Counted from the first letter of the stretch, positions 12,567 to 26,200 are shown. The stretch: 64,000 nt of DNA from Trichostrongylus colubriformis (GCA_963978905.1 OZ022256.1:12941501-13005500), one strand, 5' to 3'. Made by a program: numbers and translations. The notes: a model not told the origin generated them from the letters alone.

Positions 12567-12971
12567 GAATCGTCCACGGAAAAATGAGTACTTATATTAC
12601 CCATATACTTTTGTTGTATATGCCTAATTTGGGCCGTATGCAAAGTTCACGCGAAAAATGTGAATCCGGCGAAGATTGCAAAGTCTTGGCCGGGTGGGCG
12701 GGGCCTCTAAGCAAGTGCCCGCTCCGTTGACCGCCGCAGTCGGAGACGCCCGGAGGAGCAGAAAGTTACGTAAGCAGCCCCACTCTCCGTCCCCAACCGC
12801 GGCGGACGACGGGACGGGGCTGTTACTCGGAATCCCCGCCCATTCGGCCAAGTATTTAGGGAGCTGTACCTCAGCCAAATTCTCACTTTTTCGCTTGAAA
12901 CTTTGCGTGCGGCCTTTATAAGGTACATACAGCATAAATGGTTGACAACTCATTTTTCCTTGGACGATTCC
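12567..12971. repeat. 405-bp MITE, family with GGAATCGTCCACGG ends
   Basis: Outer inverted ends are GGAATCGTCCACGGAAAAAT at 12567 and ATTTTTCCTTGGACGATTCC ending at 12971. An inner inverted pair, GGGCCGTATGCAAAG and CTTTGCGTGCGGCC, encloses a GC-rich core with ACCGC..GGCGGACGACGGGACG. Related copies of similar length are at 27191-27627 and 50811-51231. There is no coding capacity; overlapping frames on both strands are by-products of the GC-rich core. Confidence 0.75.
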
Positions 12972-14045
12972 TTCAAGTTTCAATTGCAATCCTGGCATTT
13001 GGCAGAGGGCCTTTGCAAGCGGGGCGATTGGTGCTACTGCCTAGATGAAAGTTTGGTGGGATGATTTCCAATGTGCATAATCTTTCTTCACCCGTTGAGT
13101 AGACAGATGAGTGCTCAGACAAAAGAGGGTCAGCAAACATAAATTTTTCCTAATCTGAAGCTAAGCCACGACAACGTCGAGGTCTGCCAAGGATTAGCCG
13201 ATATTGCTGACCTCGTTCCTGCCCTATTGTAGGAGTTAATCTCAGAAAGCCCGATTTCCTAGATAGTTTACATAGCTTTATATTTGATTCCTTAAAAGAA
13301 CATTTTTATTCCTCATTCTTCCGTTTTCGATTTTTTATACTTCATTCTTGCGTTTTCGTTCTCTGCTCATCATATCTCCATAGTTACCCTCAGCAATACT
13401 CACCTATTTTCTTATTGACATTTCCTTGCATCGCTTTGCTTGCTCTCATTGTCACCTTGGATGCTTATTCTGTAATAAGCGTCTTTGTTTTTCACCGAGT
13501 GGTTTGATAACACTGATACAGTAATATGTTTTTAGCCGCAAATAGGAATAGGGTTTTGACGTGTTATTTCCCATTTTGTGTATGTACTTGTCTTAGAATC
13601 TAGACACCGACAATGTTAGAGTGAAAATTAGACACCATCATTTGTTAGGGATACGCCATATTTTCCCTTGTATTTCGAACGGCAAATGTATCTGAATAGG
13701 GGTGGCAGCCAGGACACTCGATGTGGGCCAGCACTTCATCGTTGAGTGGGAGCTACCACACTTAAAGGCACCGGGAGGGGGGCAAGGGCGGAATAACGTT
13801 TACAAAAACAATAGCGTCTGAAAACAAACATATGGGTTCGGTAGATACAATGTGTAACGAAACCGGCGTTGAAAAACGCGCCATACGGCGCTATTTGCCC
13901 CCAGGGCGCGCTTCCGTCCGAAGTGCAAGCTTCCATGGCCGAGCCACGCTTCGTTCATTTTAAAGCTTGTCTTCGGCCTGAGGTAACCTTAGTTTTGAAT
14001 TATTTCCTCTTCAGACTGTTTTCTAATGACATACTATATGTACCT

Positions 14046-14262
14046 GAAATCGGGGGAGGGGGGGGGGGGGTGGGGGTGGAGACGCAACTTTGCGTCGACG
14101 TCGAAGCTCCTTTCCCTTACTAGGCTTAAGCTAAAATTGATATCATCTCCTCCCACATTAAAAAGCATCTGTCAAAGCATAGGTCTCATCTGCTTTAGCC
14201 TAACCCTAGTAAGGGAAAGAAGCTTTGACGTGAGTGAAAATTGTGCGTCCCCCCCCCCCCCG
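14046..14262. repeat. Foldback MITE bounded by G-run and C-run
   Basis: GTCGAAGCTCCTTTCCCTTA at about 14099 is inverted as TAAGGGAAAGAAGCTTTGAC near 14210-14229. The outer ends are a run of G's (14050-14070) and a run of C's (14249-14262). The central 100 bp contain CATCTGTCAAAGC and AGGTCTCATCTGCTTTAGCC. It is related to the intron-1 copy in the TIM14 gene. Confidence 0.6.
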
Positions 14263-14367
14263 ACTTGATTTGACCCGTAAGTACATCAAAAAACAATATA
14301 AGCAAGAACAAAGTAAAAACTAAAAGGAAAAAACAAATCTATAATAGAACCATTTTCTTTTGGCACC

Positions 14368-14442
14368 ATGCCAAGGCGTCAAATTGGCGAGTTTCTGCAA
14401 TGGCGGCCACTCAAACTCGTCCACACTACGTCTGTTCTACAG
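14368..14442 (+). pseudogene. Repeat-borne short coding fragment (MPRRQIGE)
   Basis: Inside a 200-bp repeat shared with 52768-52970, an ATG opens a 25-codon frame beginning MPRRQIGE and running to a TAAGCC boundary. The basic start and the QWRLIKLV-like helix in the other copy are compatible with the N-terminal helix-turn-helix of a Tc1-type transposase. No downstream catalytic part is present. It may instead be non-coding sequence preserved by recent repeat spread. Confidence 0.3.
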
Positions 14443-16192
14443 TAAGCCAAAATTAACCTCTCCTGGTGTCTTTAAAGGTCCGTAAGGGGCAAGGCGAAAG
14501 CGAAAACTGGAGTACATATATGCTCTCTCAAAACAAACATTCCTCTTTAGAAGGGGTGATTTGTGACAAATGTCGGATTGAAAAAGCGTGGCTTGGGGTT
14601 TTATCACGATTTGCAGCAGTGCGAGTCATGCAATCGTCCATTCGTCGGGAGAAACATCGGCGAGGGCTGGAAAACGTTCGGGGCTGCCTGACTCAGCATA
14701 TCGTCCTCTACCTTTCCCCACCGGGTGACATGCATTTCCATAGATTCTATCTACTTTCGGTCGGAAATTGTATTTAGTAGGAGATGTGACAACTCAACTG
14801 TTGATATCAAATTCGTTTAACCTTATTACTATTGGGTCATTCTATAAGTAATGTCGTTTTTTTTTTCAGCAAAAAATTTTTGCCATAAAACCACAAGTTT
14901 GTGCACATAGCATATATCATTAGAAAGGAAATTTCCTGCTCTACAAAATGACGTGTTCAGTTTCTGCGTTTGTTGGAATGGGGCCGACATTCAGGCTGGG
15001 GAACAGGTGGGCCCAGCCAACAGATATTGGCCAAACCGGCAATCAATTAAAACACTACATTTCATTTTGGAAAAAACAACCAGTCATGTATCGCGTACTT
15101 AGTCCTGACCTCTTCTACGATTTCCGATATTTAGTTGATCAAGGAGTTGTGTCGTTCTTTTTCTAAAATCTTTTTTTCGAAAGCACTCACACTTATTCAG
15201 AATGAAATTTTTTCTTTCAAACTTCTTGCTTAGAATTGATTAATGAACCACTTTTGAGAGCTTTTTCTGCTATATCGAAAATATCTTTCTAGCTTGTTTT
15301 GGCTGCGATTCAGATTGAGTTTTAATACCATATGATAGGAGTCCACTTGACATTTTTCACAATTTATTTTTTCCATGAGAATGTTAAGGAATCCGGGAAA
15401 TATTTAACTCCACAAATACCTGTATTTATTCATCCTCAACATAAATAGACCAGCTATATAGGCTAGATCCTAAATTCATTGCTAAATCAATCGTCTCATA
15501 AAGCGAACTCACTCATGAGTGAGCTGACCCCATACTAATCACCAGAAAACTGGCCACACACGCTGCTTAGCAGCCCTGCTTTTCATATTCCACAACATAC
15601 CAAATTCACTCGGTGTCTTTGAAGGCAATTTCGCCATAAGCTAGAGTGGTTTATCGCGTACAACAACAAAAGTGGAAATATGCACTATCAGGTGGTTCGA
15701 AAGTTCTTGTAGTATCGAGTTCCTACGATAGTTTTTTTTTTCTGTAGAGTTCATGTGCGGAGCTGATAGTGCCCACACAGTGGTTTTTTCGGCAGGTTTG
15801 CGCTCTCCTTTCACCCTTGCTTTACACTACTTTATTCCGCCTTTCCAAACACCCAGGTTATAGCTCCTGCAAGCTTAATCCCATAATTCTTTTGAGTAGT
15901 AGTACTTACGTTGACAACACCCATTGTGAATATCGAAATGCCACAGTTGTTAGAGTGGAAAATCAGTTTTAATTGCATGAAACTCGTAGAATACTCAAGG
16001 AAATGAGAGTTAGAAATATTATATAATAAAATGACGGAGGCATCCGTTGATAAGCAATCACCACTGCCCAGTAACCTTCGCGGATTACAATCCAACGCAC
16101 TGAGGAGACAGTCGCCTTGAAAAAAGCACCGATTTCATGGATTTCGATATTTTTGATGCAGATTTTCGCCGCAACCTGCAAAACGTGTTAGA

Positions 16193-16264
16193 GGCCTTGG
16201 TAGTGTGAGATTAGCACATATGCCTGTAAAACATGGAGTACATGTTCGAGCCCCGTCTGAGGCC
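16193..16264 (+). pseudogene. tRNA-Tyr-like pseudogene or tRNA-derived sequence
   Basis: The 72-nt span has a 7-bp acceptor stem GGCCTTG/TGAGGCC (two G-T pairs), a D-arm TGTG-AGATTAG-CACA and an anticodon loop CTGTAAA, which would give anticodon GTA (Tyr). It also has a B-box-like TGTTCGAGCC. The anticodon stem has a C-A mismatch and the T stem pairs badly, so it is probably decayed. tRNAscan-SE or Infernal would decide. Confidence 0.3.
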
Positions 16265-16332
16265 GAAGGCTTTGCTCGTAGCTCGACATATTTGTAACAA
16301 AAGATTGTATGTTTTCGTTGCTTTGAATTCCT

Positions 16333-16802
16333 TTCAACCATCGGTCTAATTAATACACATTTGAAGGATCATTCACGATCATCACATAGGTCGACTTACA
16401 TTCCTGGAGCAATTATACATTGGACAAACACCTAGACTGCACTCACGGCGCTATACCTGCTCAAACCCGCTCCGACGTCACCCACTTGAGCTTCCTTATT
16501 GGTCAACTGAGCGAAATAGGTGACTAGTGAGCCCAGGTGTGTACTCTCATGTCAGAATTTCGCACCATTCAACCATCGGTCTAATTAATACACATTTGAA
16601 GGATCATTCACGATCATCACATAGGTCGACTTACATTCCTGGAGCAATTATACATTGGACAAACACCTAGACTGCACTCACGGCGCTATACCTGCTCAAA
16701 CCCGCTCCGACGTCACCCACTTGAGCTTCCTTATTGGTCAACTGAGCGAAATAGGTGACTAGTGAGCCCAGGTGTGTACTCTCATGTCAGAATTTCGCAC
16801 CA
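16333..16802. repeat. Perfect 235-bp tandem duplication upstream of gene A
   Basis: 16333-16567 is repeated as 16568-16802 with no difference that I can find by eye, each unit starting TTCAACCATCGGTC and ending TTTCGCACCA. It lies about 470 bp upstream of the gene A start codon. The identity means a very recent duplication or an assembly artefact. Confidence 0.9.
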
Positions 16803-17267
16803 TGACAAGCGGCGTGCGACGCGGTGCGTCGAGCTATGCCCGCGCCCTAGTTAGGTCTTAGGACGATTAAACGGTAATGCTAGAATAGCCATACACAAAT
16901 GACTTGTAGTCGTTTTGGAACCCAACGACACGACGCTTTTAGCTCGTCCGCATCGCTTTGCTTGTGACACGCCGCGATGCGAAATCCTGACATAAGGGTA
17001 CACACCCTTGGGTCCATGCGGGTGTGGCGCCGCGATAGCGCATCATGGCGGCGCAAAAGAAGTACAGCCTGGATAATTCTCCAAGCAACTACTATCCTGA
17101 ACATCAAGTCGACCTATCTGGTTTCCTTAGAGTGTGCATTTAATCCGCCTAGAGACGTGTGCGTTGTATAATATCAGAAGACAGTCTACGACCAAATCAC
17201 TCGCGGTTCGTTCAGGAAATTGTGACTTCAACTCTTTTGTCAGTATTCAGATCGTGACTAATGGATG
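16803..17267. other. Gene A upstream region
   Basis: I see no coding exon here. TATTCAG ends at 17250, 18 nt before the gene A start, and is a candidate trans-splice acceptor. An out-of-frame ATG at 17261 precedes the chosen start by 7 nt. A GGGTACACACCC string at 16996 resembles the end of the GTGTGTGCACT MITE family. Confidence 0.4.
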
Positions 17268-20200
17268 ATGGTACAACAAGGAGGGAGACCCAAGCGGCTA
17301 TTGTTTGTGGTCATTGCCCTCTTCTTGATGTCAACGGCTGCTCTTTACTTCACATCCTATCAACCACCCAATGTAGGTTTTTGATTCGTTTTAGAATGAA
17401 CTGAGACACTGTTCTTATGAAGGCATAAAGTATAGATCGAAGGCACCAGTAATACGGAACTGACGGAATGGTTCCAAGTTAAGCTTACTCATTGCTATGA
17501 ATATGATTGAGAAAAGGGCCTGAAAAATCATCATTCATGTTCCTATTTCGATGCACGTCCCACCAGGGGAGGGCAACATCTTGATCGTCATTGGTGAAAG
17601 GCCGTAAGAAGCACTCCTTTCCAGATGCGCTGTCGTCCTCTTAGCGGGTATGTAATGTGCCTTTCAATGGCGTTTTCATAAAGGCTGTCGTGGGAGAATA
17701 TCAATAACCATACATTTTCATAGCTTCCACTTCTTGAAATTGATTTTCCCAGAAGAAATCGTTATTTTGTATGCAGCGATTGAGCTGACAGCATATAGTA
17801 GTCAAGAAGGGACACTTGGCATGGTTCGCCGTATATCCTAATAGTTGGCCAGCTGAGGTGCACATTCCTTTCCCCCTCCCCCGCCCCCCGCCCCCAACTC
17901 TCCTGATATAGAAGGTAATACGGAGATACGGCAGCGGGTGACACATGCTGACAATAGCTGACAAAGCTGATAGGAATCCTGTAAGGCAAAAGTCATCAAA
18001 TTCGTTGCCCCTCCCGAAGTGACGGTAGAGCATTGACACTTGCTGTGGTTTTGTGAGGCGGGAAGGGAGCATTGGAGAAGAGTGATCCAAAGTGATAAAG
18101 GCTGATAAGAGCTGATAAAAACGCCGAAAGGTATGCGTCACTGGACGCGTTGCACTATTCGAATTGCGATGGAGCGTTGTTGACACCAGGGCACTCCCAG
18201 GTGTCGAGGAAAATGGTCGCTTCAGTACGACCCCACTCCCTTTTTTTGACCTCTACAACACCAGTAACTGTTGCCGGATTCCTTATTCGCAATGTGTGAG
18301 GCAAAAAATATTTATTTTACATTTTGTCACACGGATTTGCGATGACCCTTTGTTCCACCTGCTTATTGAAAATTGAGATTTTAGTGCTTATCGCTGATCT
18401 TTGGAGGTACGACCATCCTTCTATCCGGTCAGATTGTCAGATTCGACCCCCCCCCCTTTCCTGCGGAGAAATCCTCGAATCTCATTGTACCCTGGTTGAC
18501 ACCTATAAATGCTAGTGCGATGGGAGGGTAGCCTTAAATGTGGGTTATCGAAAGTGATAGCAGCTGATAACGGCCGATGACAAGTGTCAGGAGGCAGCTT
18601 GTATTTGTTGCGCTTTTCGGATGGGCGATGGAGCGCTGATGCTCACAGAGATTACATAGGATGGATAGGGATATTGAGGGGGGGGGACTGATGATAGTTG
18701 ATGAGTACGTTAAGAGGTGAGAAAGTGACTGTGGCAAAATACGACAATACACTAATCACTACGATGCGACCACCATAGCCCAGCTATTTGACGGTCAATA
18801 CGTGAGTAAACTTCGCTCTTGATCCGACATCGGTGGTATTTGGAGGTATCGACTGCTGAATCGTCTATACTTCCGAAAGGGTGTGGCAGATATGACAGCG
18901 AATCGCGCACCCGCGGCGAGTGGCGCGGTGGGTGCGAGTGCCAGTGGCAGGGCATGGCAGCCTTCAAGCAAGGCAGTGTGGCATGAGTGGAAGCGCAGAT
19001 GTGACGCAGCCACGTTCGGCCGGCTCTCAAGGGCAATCGACATGGCGAGTCGTACTGGTGGCGCCGTGAAGCGATTCGCTGTCATACCTGCACACACCCC
19101 TTCCGAAAAGTGGTGGTTGTCCATGGAGCATGTTATACTGTTGTAGTAAACGACTGAATCAACAACCAATAAGGATTAGCACTAAATGCTCAGCAAGTAA
19201 CGCACTTCGTGGTCCGATAGCAGTAACGACGGAATGTTCTGATTTCTTTCTACGGGAATTTCCGAATCGTAGTAGATAATTGTAGTGATCGTGGTAGATA
19301 ATTGTAGAGATAGAAGTTGGTCCAACGCTTAGTACTGCGCTTATCACCAGTCGAATGATAACGCATAGATTTCTTCAATATTGGCCAGGCATTATCGGCT
19401 TTTTCCACAGCTCATAATTCTACCTCGTTATTCTCGCAGTACCGTGCTACTGCCCAACTGGCACTAGTAATAATGGGAGAAAGATGTGCGATACAGGTGG
19501 ACGTTCTCTCCCTTCCGCGGTACGAAGATCAAATTCCTAATGAATGCCCGTCCGCGCCGACCGAGCCTTTCATCCTTCTGGGGTAGGCAAATTTGTACCG
19601 GACTCCTTCGGAAGGATGAAAGCACTGAGTTGTACTCGCGTCCCGGCATTTCACTGTATAGCCCATATCGCATTCATCTGCCATCAAGTTTCTCGCCAGC
19701 CCTGGAAGGCACAACGCGTTTCAACAAGAAATTGATTAACGCCAAAAACGTTATCCTTTGATAATAATATGTGATGTCTAGATCATCATAATGGATGATC
19801 CTCCCGAACCGCAATGTCAGTGTGAACATAATGGAAATGCCTACGACTTCTGCTATCATCTACCACCAGAGCCACAAATAGTAGGACGACGATTTGACTG
19901 CGCCAGTGCTGCATATTTGGATAATCTAGGTAAAGCTTCATCTGATCATAAGATGTACAATTTATGGCCCCATTAATATCAGACTATCTGGCTTTTCCAA
20001 TTGGAATGCACATTTTGTTTCTATAAGAGTTCCTTCGCCATCTCCTCCGAGGTTAGTATTTTCATAAGTAAGCACCTATTGAGGTGATTCCCAAATTTAT
20101 AGCAGCAACTTAAGATGAGGGTGGTCGAGAACATTTTGTATGTGTGAAGATAGCTTGGCTTTACTTTTTCTATGCCCAATCCGATAGGTCTACGCAGAGA

Positions 20201-23200
20201 ACATTCAACGTTTTTCATTCGCTGCATAGGCTCAAGCAAATCCTCAATTAGTGAATCAATTGTTATTACCACCGTTTCTGCACCATGTCCCTCTTAACTG
20301 AAAAAGTGCTCCCAAAAATGGAACACGCTTGTGTTTCACCGGGAGGGCTATAAATTTCATTATTTTTTCAGGACTCCTCTCATCAGAGCACGCGATCGAC
20401 GTGAAAAAAGGATTTTTTCCTAAGCCTATGTTTGTGACAGCAATGTCTGATAATCATTTCAAAGAAGGGCTCACATTGGTGAGTGTTTCCGTCCACAAAG
20501 TGTTGCCGATCGACGTTTATCATTCCCTCAGGTACTTGCCCTTCATTCTGAGCTAATTAAAATAGGTTGAAAGAGTCTAGACAAAAATCTCGGTTACCCT
20601 GGCTTTTTGAGGGTGCTTTAAAGGCGCCGTATCCGTTTATACTCTAGCCGTTAGTGGTTTAATGCACAAAACACTGTGAAGGGTCCTCCTGAATCGAGCA
20701 GGGGTGTAGAACATTTCCTAGGCATTTGCTAATGCATAGGTGTGTGAACTATCAAGGTAATAATTGTGTAAATGGGAGCGGTTAGACAGAATATCAGTCC
20801 TCTAGAGAAAATCTGGGCGATGAGGCGATCCAACCGTCTATACTCGGTTGGTTACGGTGGGAAGAGTTGAGATGCCGTGGCAGATTTGGGAAGGACAGGT
20901 GCTCGTTTTGCATCGTATGAGGGGTTCAGTGCGTGTGTTCAAGCTGAATGTGAAACAGAAAAGTTGGCGATATGAGATATTCAGCTGATGTTGGAGTCAG
21001 GGCACACCCATGTGTCGAAGAAAATGGTCGCCTCATACGATCCCCCCCCCCCCTCCCCTCAACGGGAACGCAAATACGACTCCCCTTCAGCATCTACATA
21101 ACTTCTACAATATCATAATTATTGCCGATTGCATAGTAATGTTGAGTATTTGCTGTAATTTTTGGGTGATCACTGAAATTCAATCATATTTTCCAACATA
21201 ATCGAGTAAGCTGACGGCACGTCTCGCTTATCATTTAGCCTGGGACCATTGCTGACTTTTGCAATTACGACCCCTCATCTCGCGCTTCAAATGGAATCCC
21301 CTCGTCGAGGAATCCTTGACTTTCAGTGCACCCTGATGAGGGTAGGAAGAGCAAATCTGCGTTTTGCTTGATGCTGAAGATGAAGCGAATGAGTGGCCAT
21401 TATCTTGTGGGTTTGTTGACCCTGAGGACCGCAAGTGGTTGAGCCCTTTTACAACGACGTCTACAACGAGACGGCGACGGCCTAGGATCGTCGTGATAGG
21501 CGATGATGTCGTATGCCCCCCCCCCCTCCCTTTGCATGGAATGACACCCCCTTTCCTTCCTTTCCGGTTAACGGATCAACGGGCTGCGACCGATACCCAA
21601 CGATGCGGTGTTGAGAAAACAACTCTCTCGGAGGTGAGCGGCCGGAACAGAATTCCCATTTCTCTAAAGGAGAACTGAGCAATTCTGTTTTTTCTTCGCT
21701 GTCACACTATTGAACACTTTGCAGTCAATCTAATTACCCGCTCCCTCCGCCTCACTAACTTCAGTAGTCTCTTGAACCAAGTTCATACTTTGCGGTCCCG
21801 ATTCCGGCGTCAAATAGCCTCCGTCGCAGCCGTTGCCGGCTCCAGTGCCGCAAAGTGAAGGCGGCCTCAGAAATAAAAAATGCGGGGCTCCTAGTTTGGT
21901 TCTCTGAAGCTCTTCGAAGTTTCAAAGAGTCTTTTGGTGCGTCTGGAAGGTGTATAGGGAATCGAGCAACTCTTACAACACTGCGAATGAATATGTAAAT
22001 CAAATACGCTTACAAATGCTTACCAAACCCGAAATGTTCTTGAAATGCGCTTAATGCATCGTTGAAAAGTAGGATGACGTCAGTTACTTTGCAAGTGAAC
22101 TTGCTGTTTTTACTGTATTTGCTATTTCTATTTGTTTTATATATTGGATTTTAGATAGCGAGTATCCGGAAATTATGGCCTCAGAGAAAAATTTTCGTCT
22201 ACGATTTGGGATTGGGTGCACAATCTATGGAGGAGCTTAAAGTATGCTGATTGACAATTCCCTTCGACCGAGTACTACTCAAAAATCATCATTTTTAGAA
22301 CAAGTGTCGCATAGAAATTCGCAGTTTTCCATTTGATACGTATCCACATTATGTGAAAAATTTGTATGAATATCGATGGAAGCCTCTGATTATTGCAGTA
22401 GGTTTGACCTTTACTCATTTCATCGTAATACATGTGAAACAGTAGCCGTTAGGTACTGGCAGAGGTAATAGGCAATGGTGCATAAAATTCTGAGATAGGC
22501 GAGTGCCGGTGGGGAACCGCCTTACTGCCACACTTCTTCTCTGTGGCCATGTTTCAAGGGTCAGCTGTATACAGGTGAATACGACGGAAACGCTGGAAAT
22601 CATCGCTCCAATCCTGCTCCGTTCAATACATGTCAGTTGTTTGGCTGTCGTCTTCCGGGACAGTAATGTATCGGTATCAGCCAATATTCAATGTTGATCA
22701 CAACTTGCAACACTGGCTCGCTAGGTACACTTGACTCCTTTTCTCCTTCCACTATAGAGCCACATTAATACCTTGCGCCCTGCTGCCAGCACCGGCAGCG
22801 ACGGTGGCCACAACTGAAAAATCATGTGCTTACCGCCTACCACGGTGATACTCTGGTGACGCGCTCCATTTGTAAGGCCGCGTTCATACCTTGCGCCAGC
22901 AGAGCATGGCTGCCTTCTCAGGCAGCGAGGCAGAGTGGCACGGGAGAGGTGCAGGGACGACACAGGCAACAAGACAGGGAGGCGGAGGCATATGTGGAGA
23001 CGCAGAGACACGCAGCTGCGCTCCGCCGCCAGCACCGCAAAGTATAAAAGCGGCCTGAAAGGCTTGACCTAACCACTCTACAGTATGGTGATAGTGGTGA
23101 AAGCTCGCGAGTTCGAATTTCCGATAACGATCACCATACTGTGATGTGGTTAGGTCGAGCTTTTTACAAACGTAGCGCGTCACCAGAATGCCGCTTTAAC

Positions 23201-26200
23201 AGCAGATTCCAAGGATGGAGACGGCATAGGAGTCCTCCATCGTCCGGATCAAGTGTGTCCCATGTGCGTGTGTTCCATTAGGTTGTTGCAAAATTAATTT
23301 CGGAAATGGACCGCATACTTCAAACTACTATGACTCAGCTTAAACACAAGTTTATTAATCGAAGTAAAAACCATCAGAATCTACACACTTTTGCCAACGA
23401 ACAGGCAATAAATCTAAGCCTTCACTATAAAAACTACTATCACGAGAATCAACGAAGTCAAGGAAGGCACATTCAAGATCGTCTAAATTAGTAAATTGTT
23501 TCTGACGCAGATGAGAATTGAGGGCTCGAAAAAAGTGATAGTCTGTTGGGGAAAGGTCGGGAGAATAAGCTGGGTGAGGGAGAACTTCTATACCCAAGTG
23601 GGTCAATTTTTGCCGAGTGATTCGTGAGGTGTGTGGCCTTGCGTTGTCCTGCAACAGGATCGGCCCTCCTCTATTCACCACCGCCGGCCACAATTTTTGC
23701 AACTTTCTATACATTTGCTCCAGATCACAACAGTAAGACTTTGCTGCGACTGGCTGACCAGGTTGCAAGAAACTGTTATGGATTACACCTTTACAACACC
23801 ACCACACAGTAATCATAACCTTTTTAGGGTGAAGGTCGGGTTTAGGAAAAGTTTTTGGAGGAGCATCCTTATCTACCCAGACTAATCCCCGCTTCCTGTT
23901 ATCATAAAGAACCTATTTTTCATCTACAGTCATAATACGGCTTACAAATGGCTCATTTTCATAGCGAACTAGGAGGTTAAAGCAGGTGTCGAAACGTGTC
24001 AGACGCTGCTCATCGGTCAGGTCATGAGGCACCCACTTCGACATCTTCTTCACCTTGCCGATTGTCAGCAAATGTCTGGCCACTGTAGAGTAATGTACGC
24101 CTAGGTCTTCTGCTAGCGTACGAGTATTCGTCTCCGGATTTGCTTCGACGGCTCTCCTTAAATCATCATCATTAAGCGATGACCTGCGGCCGCTACCCGA
24201 CTTCCCTTCGAGATCAAAATCGCCAAAAGCAAATTTTTTAAACCAGAGCTCCACTGTCCATTCGCAAGGACAATTCGTCCCAAAAACACTGCTGAGATTA
24301 CGAGCTGCCTCCGCTGCGGAGTGTTCCAATTTAAACTCATAAAGCATGATGACTCGATAGTCGCGTCGGTTCATGATTATACGCAGCCCTGGAAAAGGCC
24401 GGCTGGAAAACTTAGAGCGACATTCATAGAAGTTTCTGAAAGAGCAGAAAAAAACCCGCCAAATGGTATGCCTGGCGTTCCTTGGGATGGAATAGTTCAG
24501 GGTAAAAAATATACTTATTTATACATATCTTGAAACCGAAATTAATTTTGCAACAACCTAATATTTGCAATAGTAGTCGCATGCATTATACTGTCATTTC
24601 ATATTTGTATCATGTTACTCCTTGTTTAATGTTTATATATCACGAAGCCGCTCATAATAAGTCGACGTACTGCTGTTCAGTATTAGCGTAATATCACACG
24701 CTCATAGTCATGAGATTTATGGATAGTTCTCCTGCTATATACATGTGGCATGGGTGCAAGCCTCACAGCCCGCGCAGGCGTGATATTAGCATAGTCCACA
24801 AGTATGACAGAGACCACAGGTGTGTTTTATCCGGGTGTGTGTACTCACGACAAAAAAAAAACGCTTCTCTGCGCCATCAGTACGACTTGCCGAACCGCTT
24901 GCCTTTGAGAGCCCGGCAGAGCGTGGCTGCGTCATCTCTGCACTTCCACTCATGCCACACTGCCTCCTTGAACGCTGCTGTGCCTTGCCACTGATACTCG
25001 CACCCGCCAAGTCGCTCGTTGCGGAAAAAAATCAAAACTTGTCATTAGTACACACACCCGTTTTATCCTAATGCCCGCGTTCTGTCAGGTCCAATACGTA
25101 CGAACCATTTGCTGCAGTGAGCCAGCATCATAGAGCCGCGTTGATAGTGAGCAGTGCCGGAGGCAAGGCGTGGCTTCCTGTCTCTGCGTTTTGCCAGTGC
25201 CACCCTGTCTCGTTGCATGCGTCGTCTATGCACCTCTCTCTGCCACTCCGCCTTGGTACCTGTGAACGCAACCACGTGCTGCCGGTGCAATGTATGAACA
25301 CCTAAGGCTGCACTGCTAACGACATGAAATATCGCCAGTCAGTATTCCATATTGTGACCACACGACATGAGATATTACTCGCTGGCAATATTTCATGTCA
25401 TGAGGATAACAAAATTCGAAGGGAATTTCAATAGGGAACACTACTTTTGGATTGTTGCTATTATTTTTTGATCTTAAAAAACGTTGTTTAGACTGCACTG
25501 AAAGAATTTGGAGCCGTTTGGTATATGGACTCTTCAATACGGTGGAAAAAGGATCGTATCGATCTAGTATACGATGAGGTTCGCTGTCGAAGACATCATG
25601 ATTGGCCGAAGTTAGTTAACAGCATCACCTTTTCCTAATCTTCCGCACATCAACACTGTTTTACCGCTTCCTCGCTGACATTTTGATGCTTCCCTTTTCA
25701 GGTCAAGGAACTTTCTCGAAAATCCAAACGTCACAGAATGTGGAAAGGTAATTTAATCGTGAATATTCACTATTGTGATCGATAGGCTTATACCTTCGGC
25801 ATAAGGTTTGCCTAATTTTCAACTACACAGAACAAGTATGTTCATGTGGGAGGTGTTGTTAAGACAGGAAATGGTATCGCTGTGCGCTATTTAGGCTCCC
25901 TATGATCGCGTACTGTGACGAGTACCATGTGTTACGCCTAACTTACTACTTACCCGTACGCGTCAGTGGACCCTTTTGGAGTAAAACTTGCGGGTACAAA
26001 CTTTCTGAAGAATTTAACCACTGAGACTTAGGTGAAGTGCAGCTCAATTTTCAAATAGGAACATTCAAAAGGCACGGTACTCGCTTGCTGTACGCAATTA
26101 CACGTAGTGTCCTACTTGTGGAGGCGGCGACGCGCGACGTTTCTGCGGTGCGATACTAGCATCACCCAGCCTATGTGAATTCTTAGGAGAGGCAATGAAT

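Larger units (their letters stand above)
12972..16192. other. No gene seen; MITE remnants
   Basis: There is no convincing exon chain. 14046-14262 is a small inverted element between a G-run and a C-run, sharing CTTTCCCTTACTAGG / CCTAGTAAGGGAAAG arms. 14278-14480 is homologous to 52768-52970. The remainder is AT-rich and unassigned. Confidence 0.45.

Noticed and set aside
12624..12998. Overlapping frames on both strands
   Set aside because: They are products of the GC-rich core of an inverted-repeat MITE; the other two copies do not preserve them.
17701..18186. 161-codon minus-strand frame with a Gly/Arg-rich stretch
   Set aside because: The Gly/Arg-rich part is a translated C-run; the frame lies in an intron of gene A and has no domain.
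18752..19169. Frames on both strands around 19 kb
   Set aside because: They coincide with the 18885-19102 MITE and lie in gene A intron 1.
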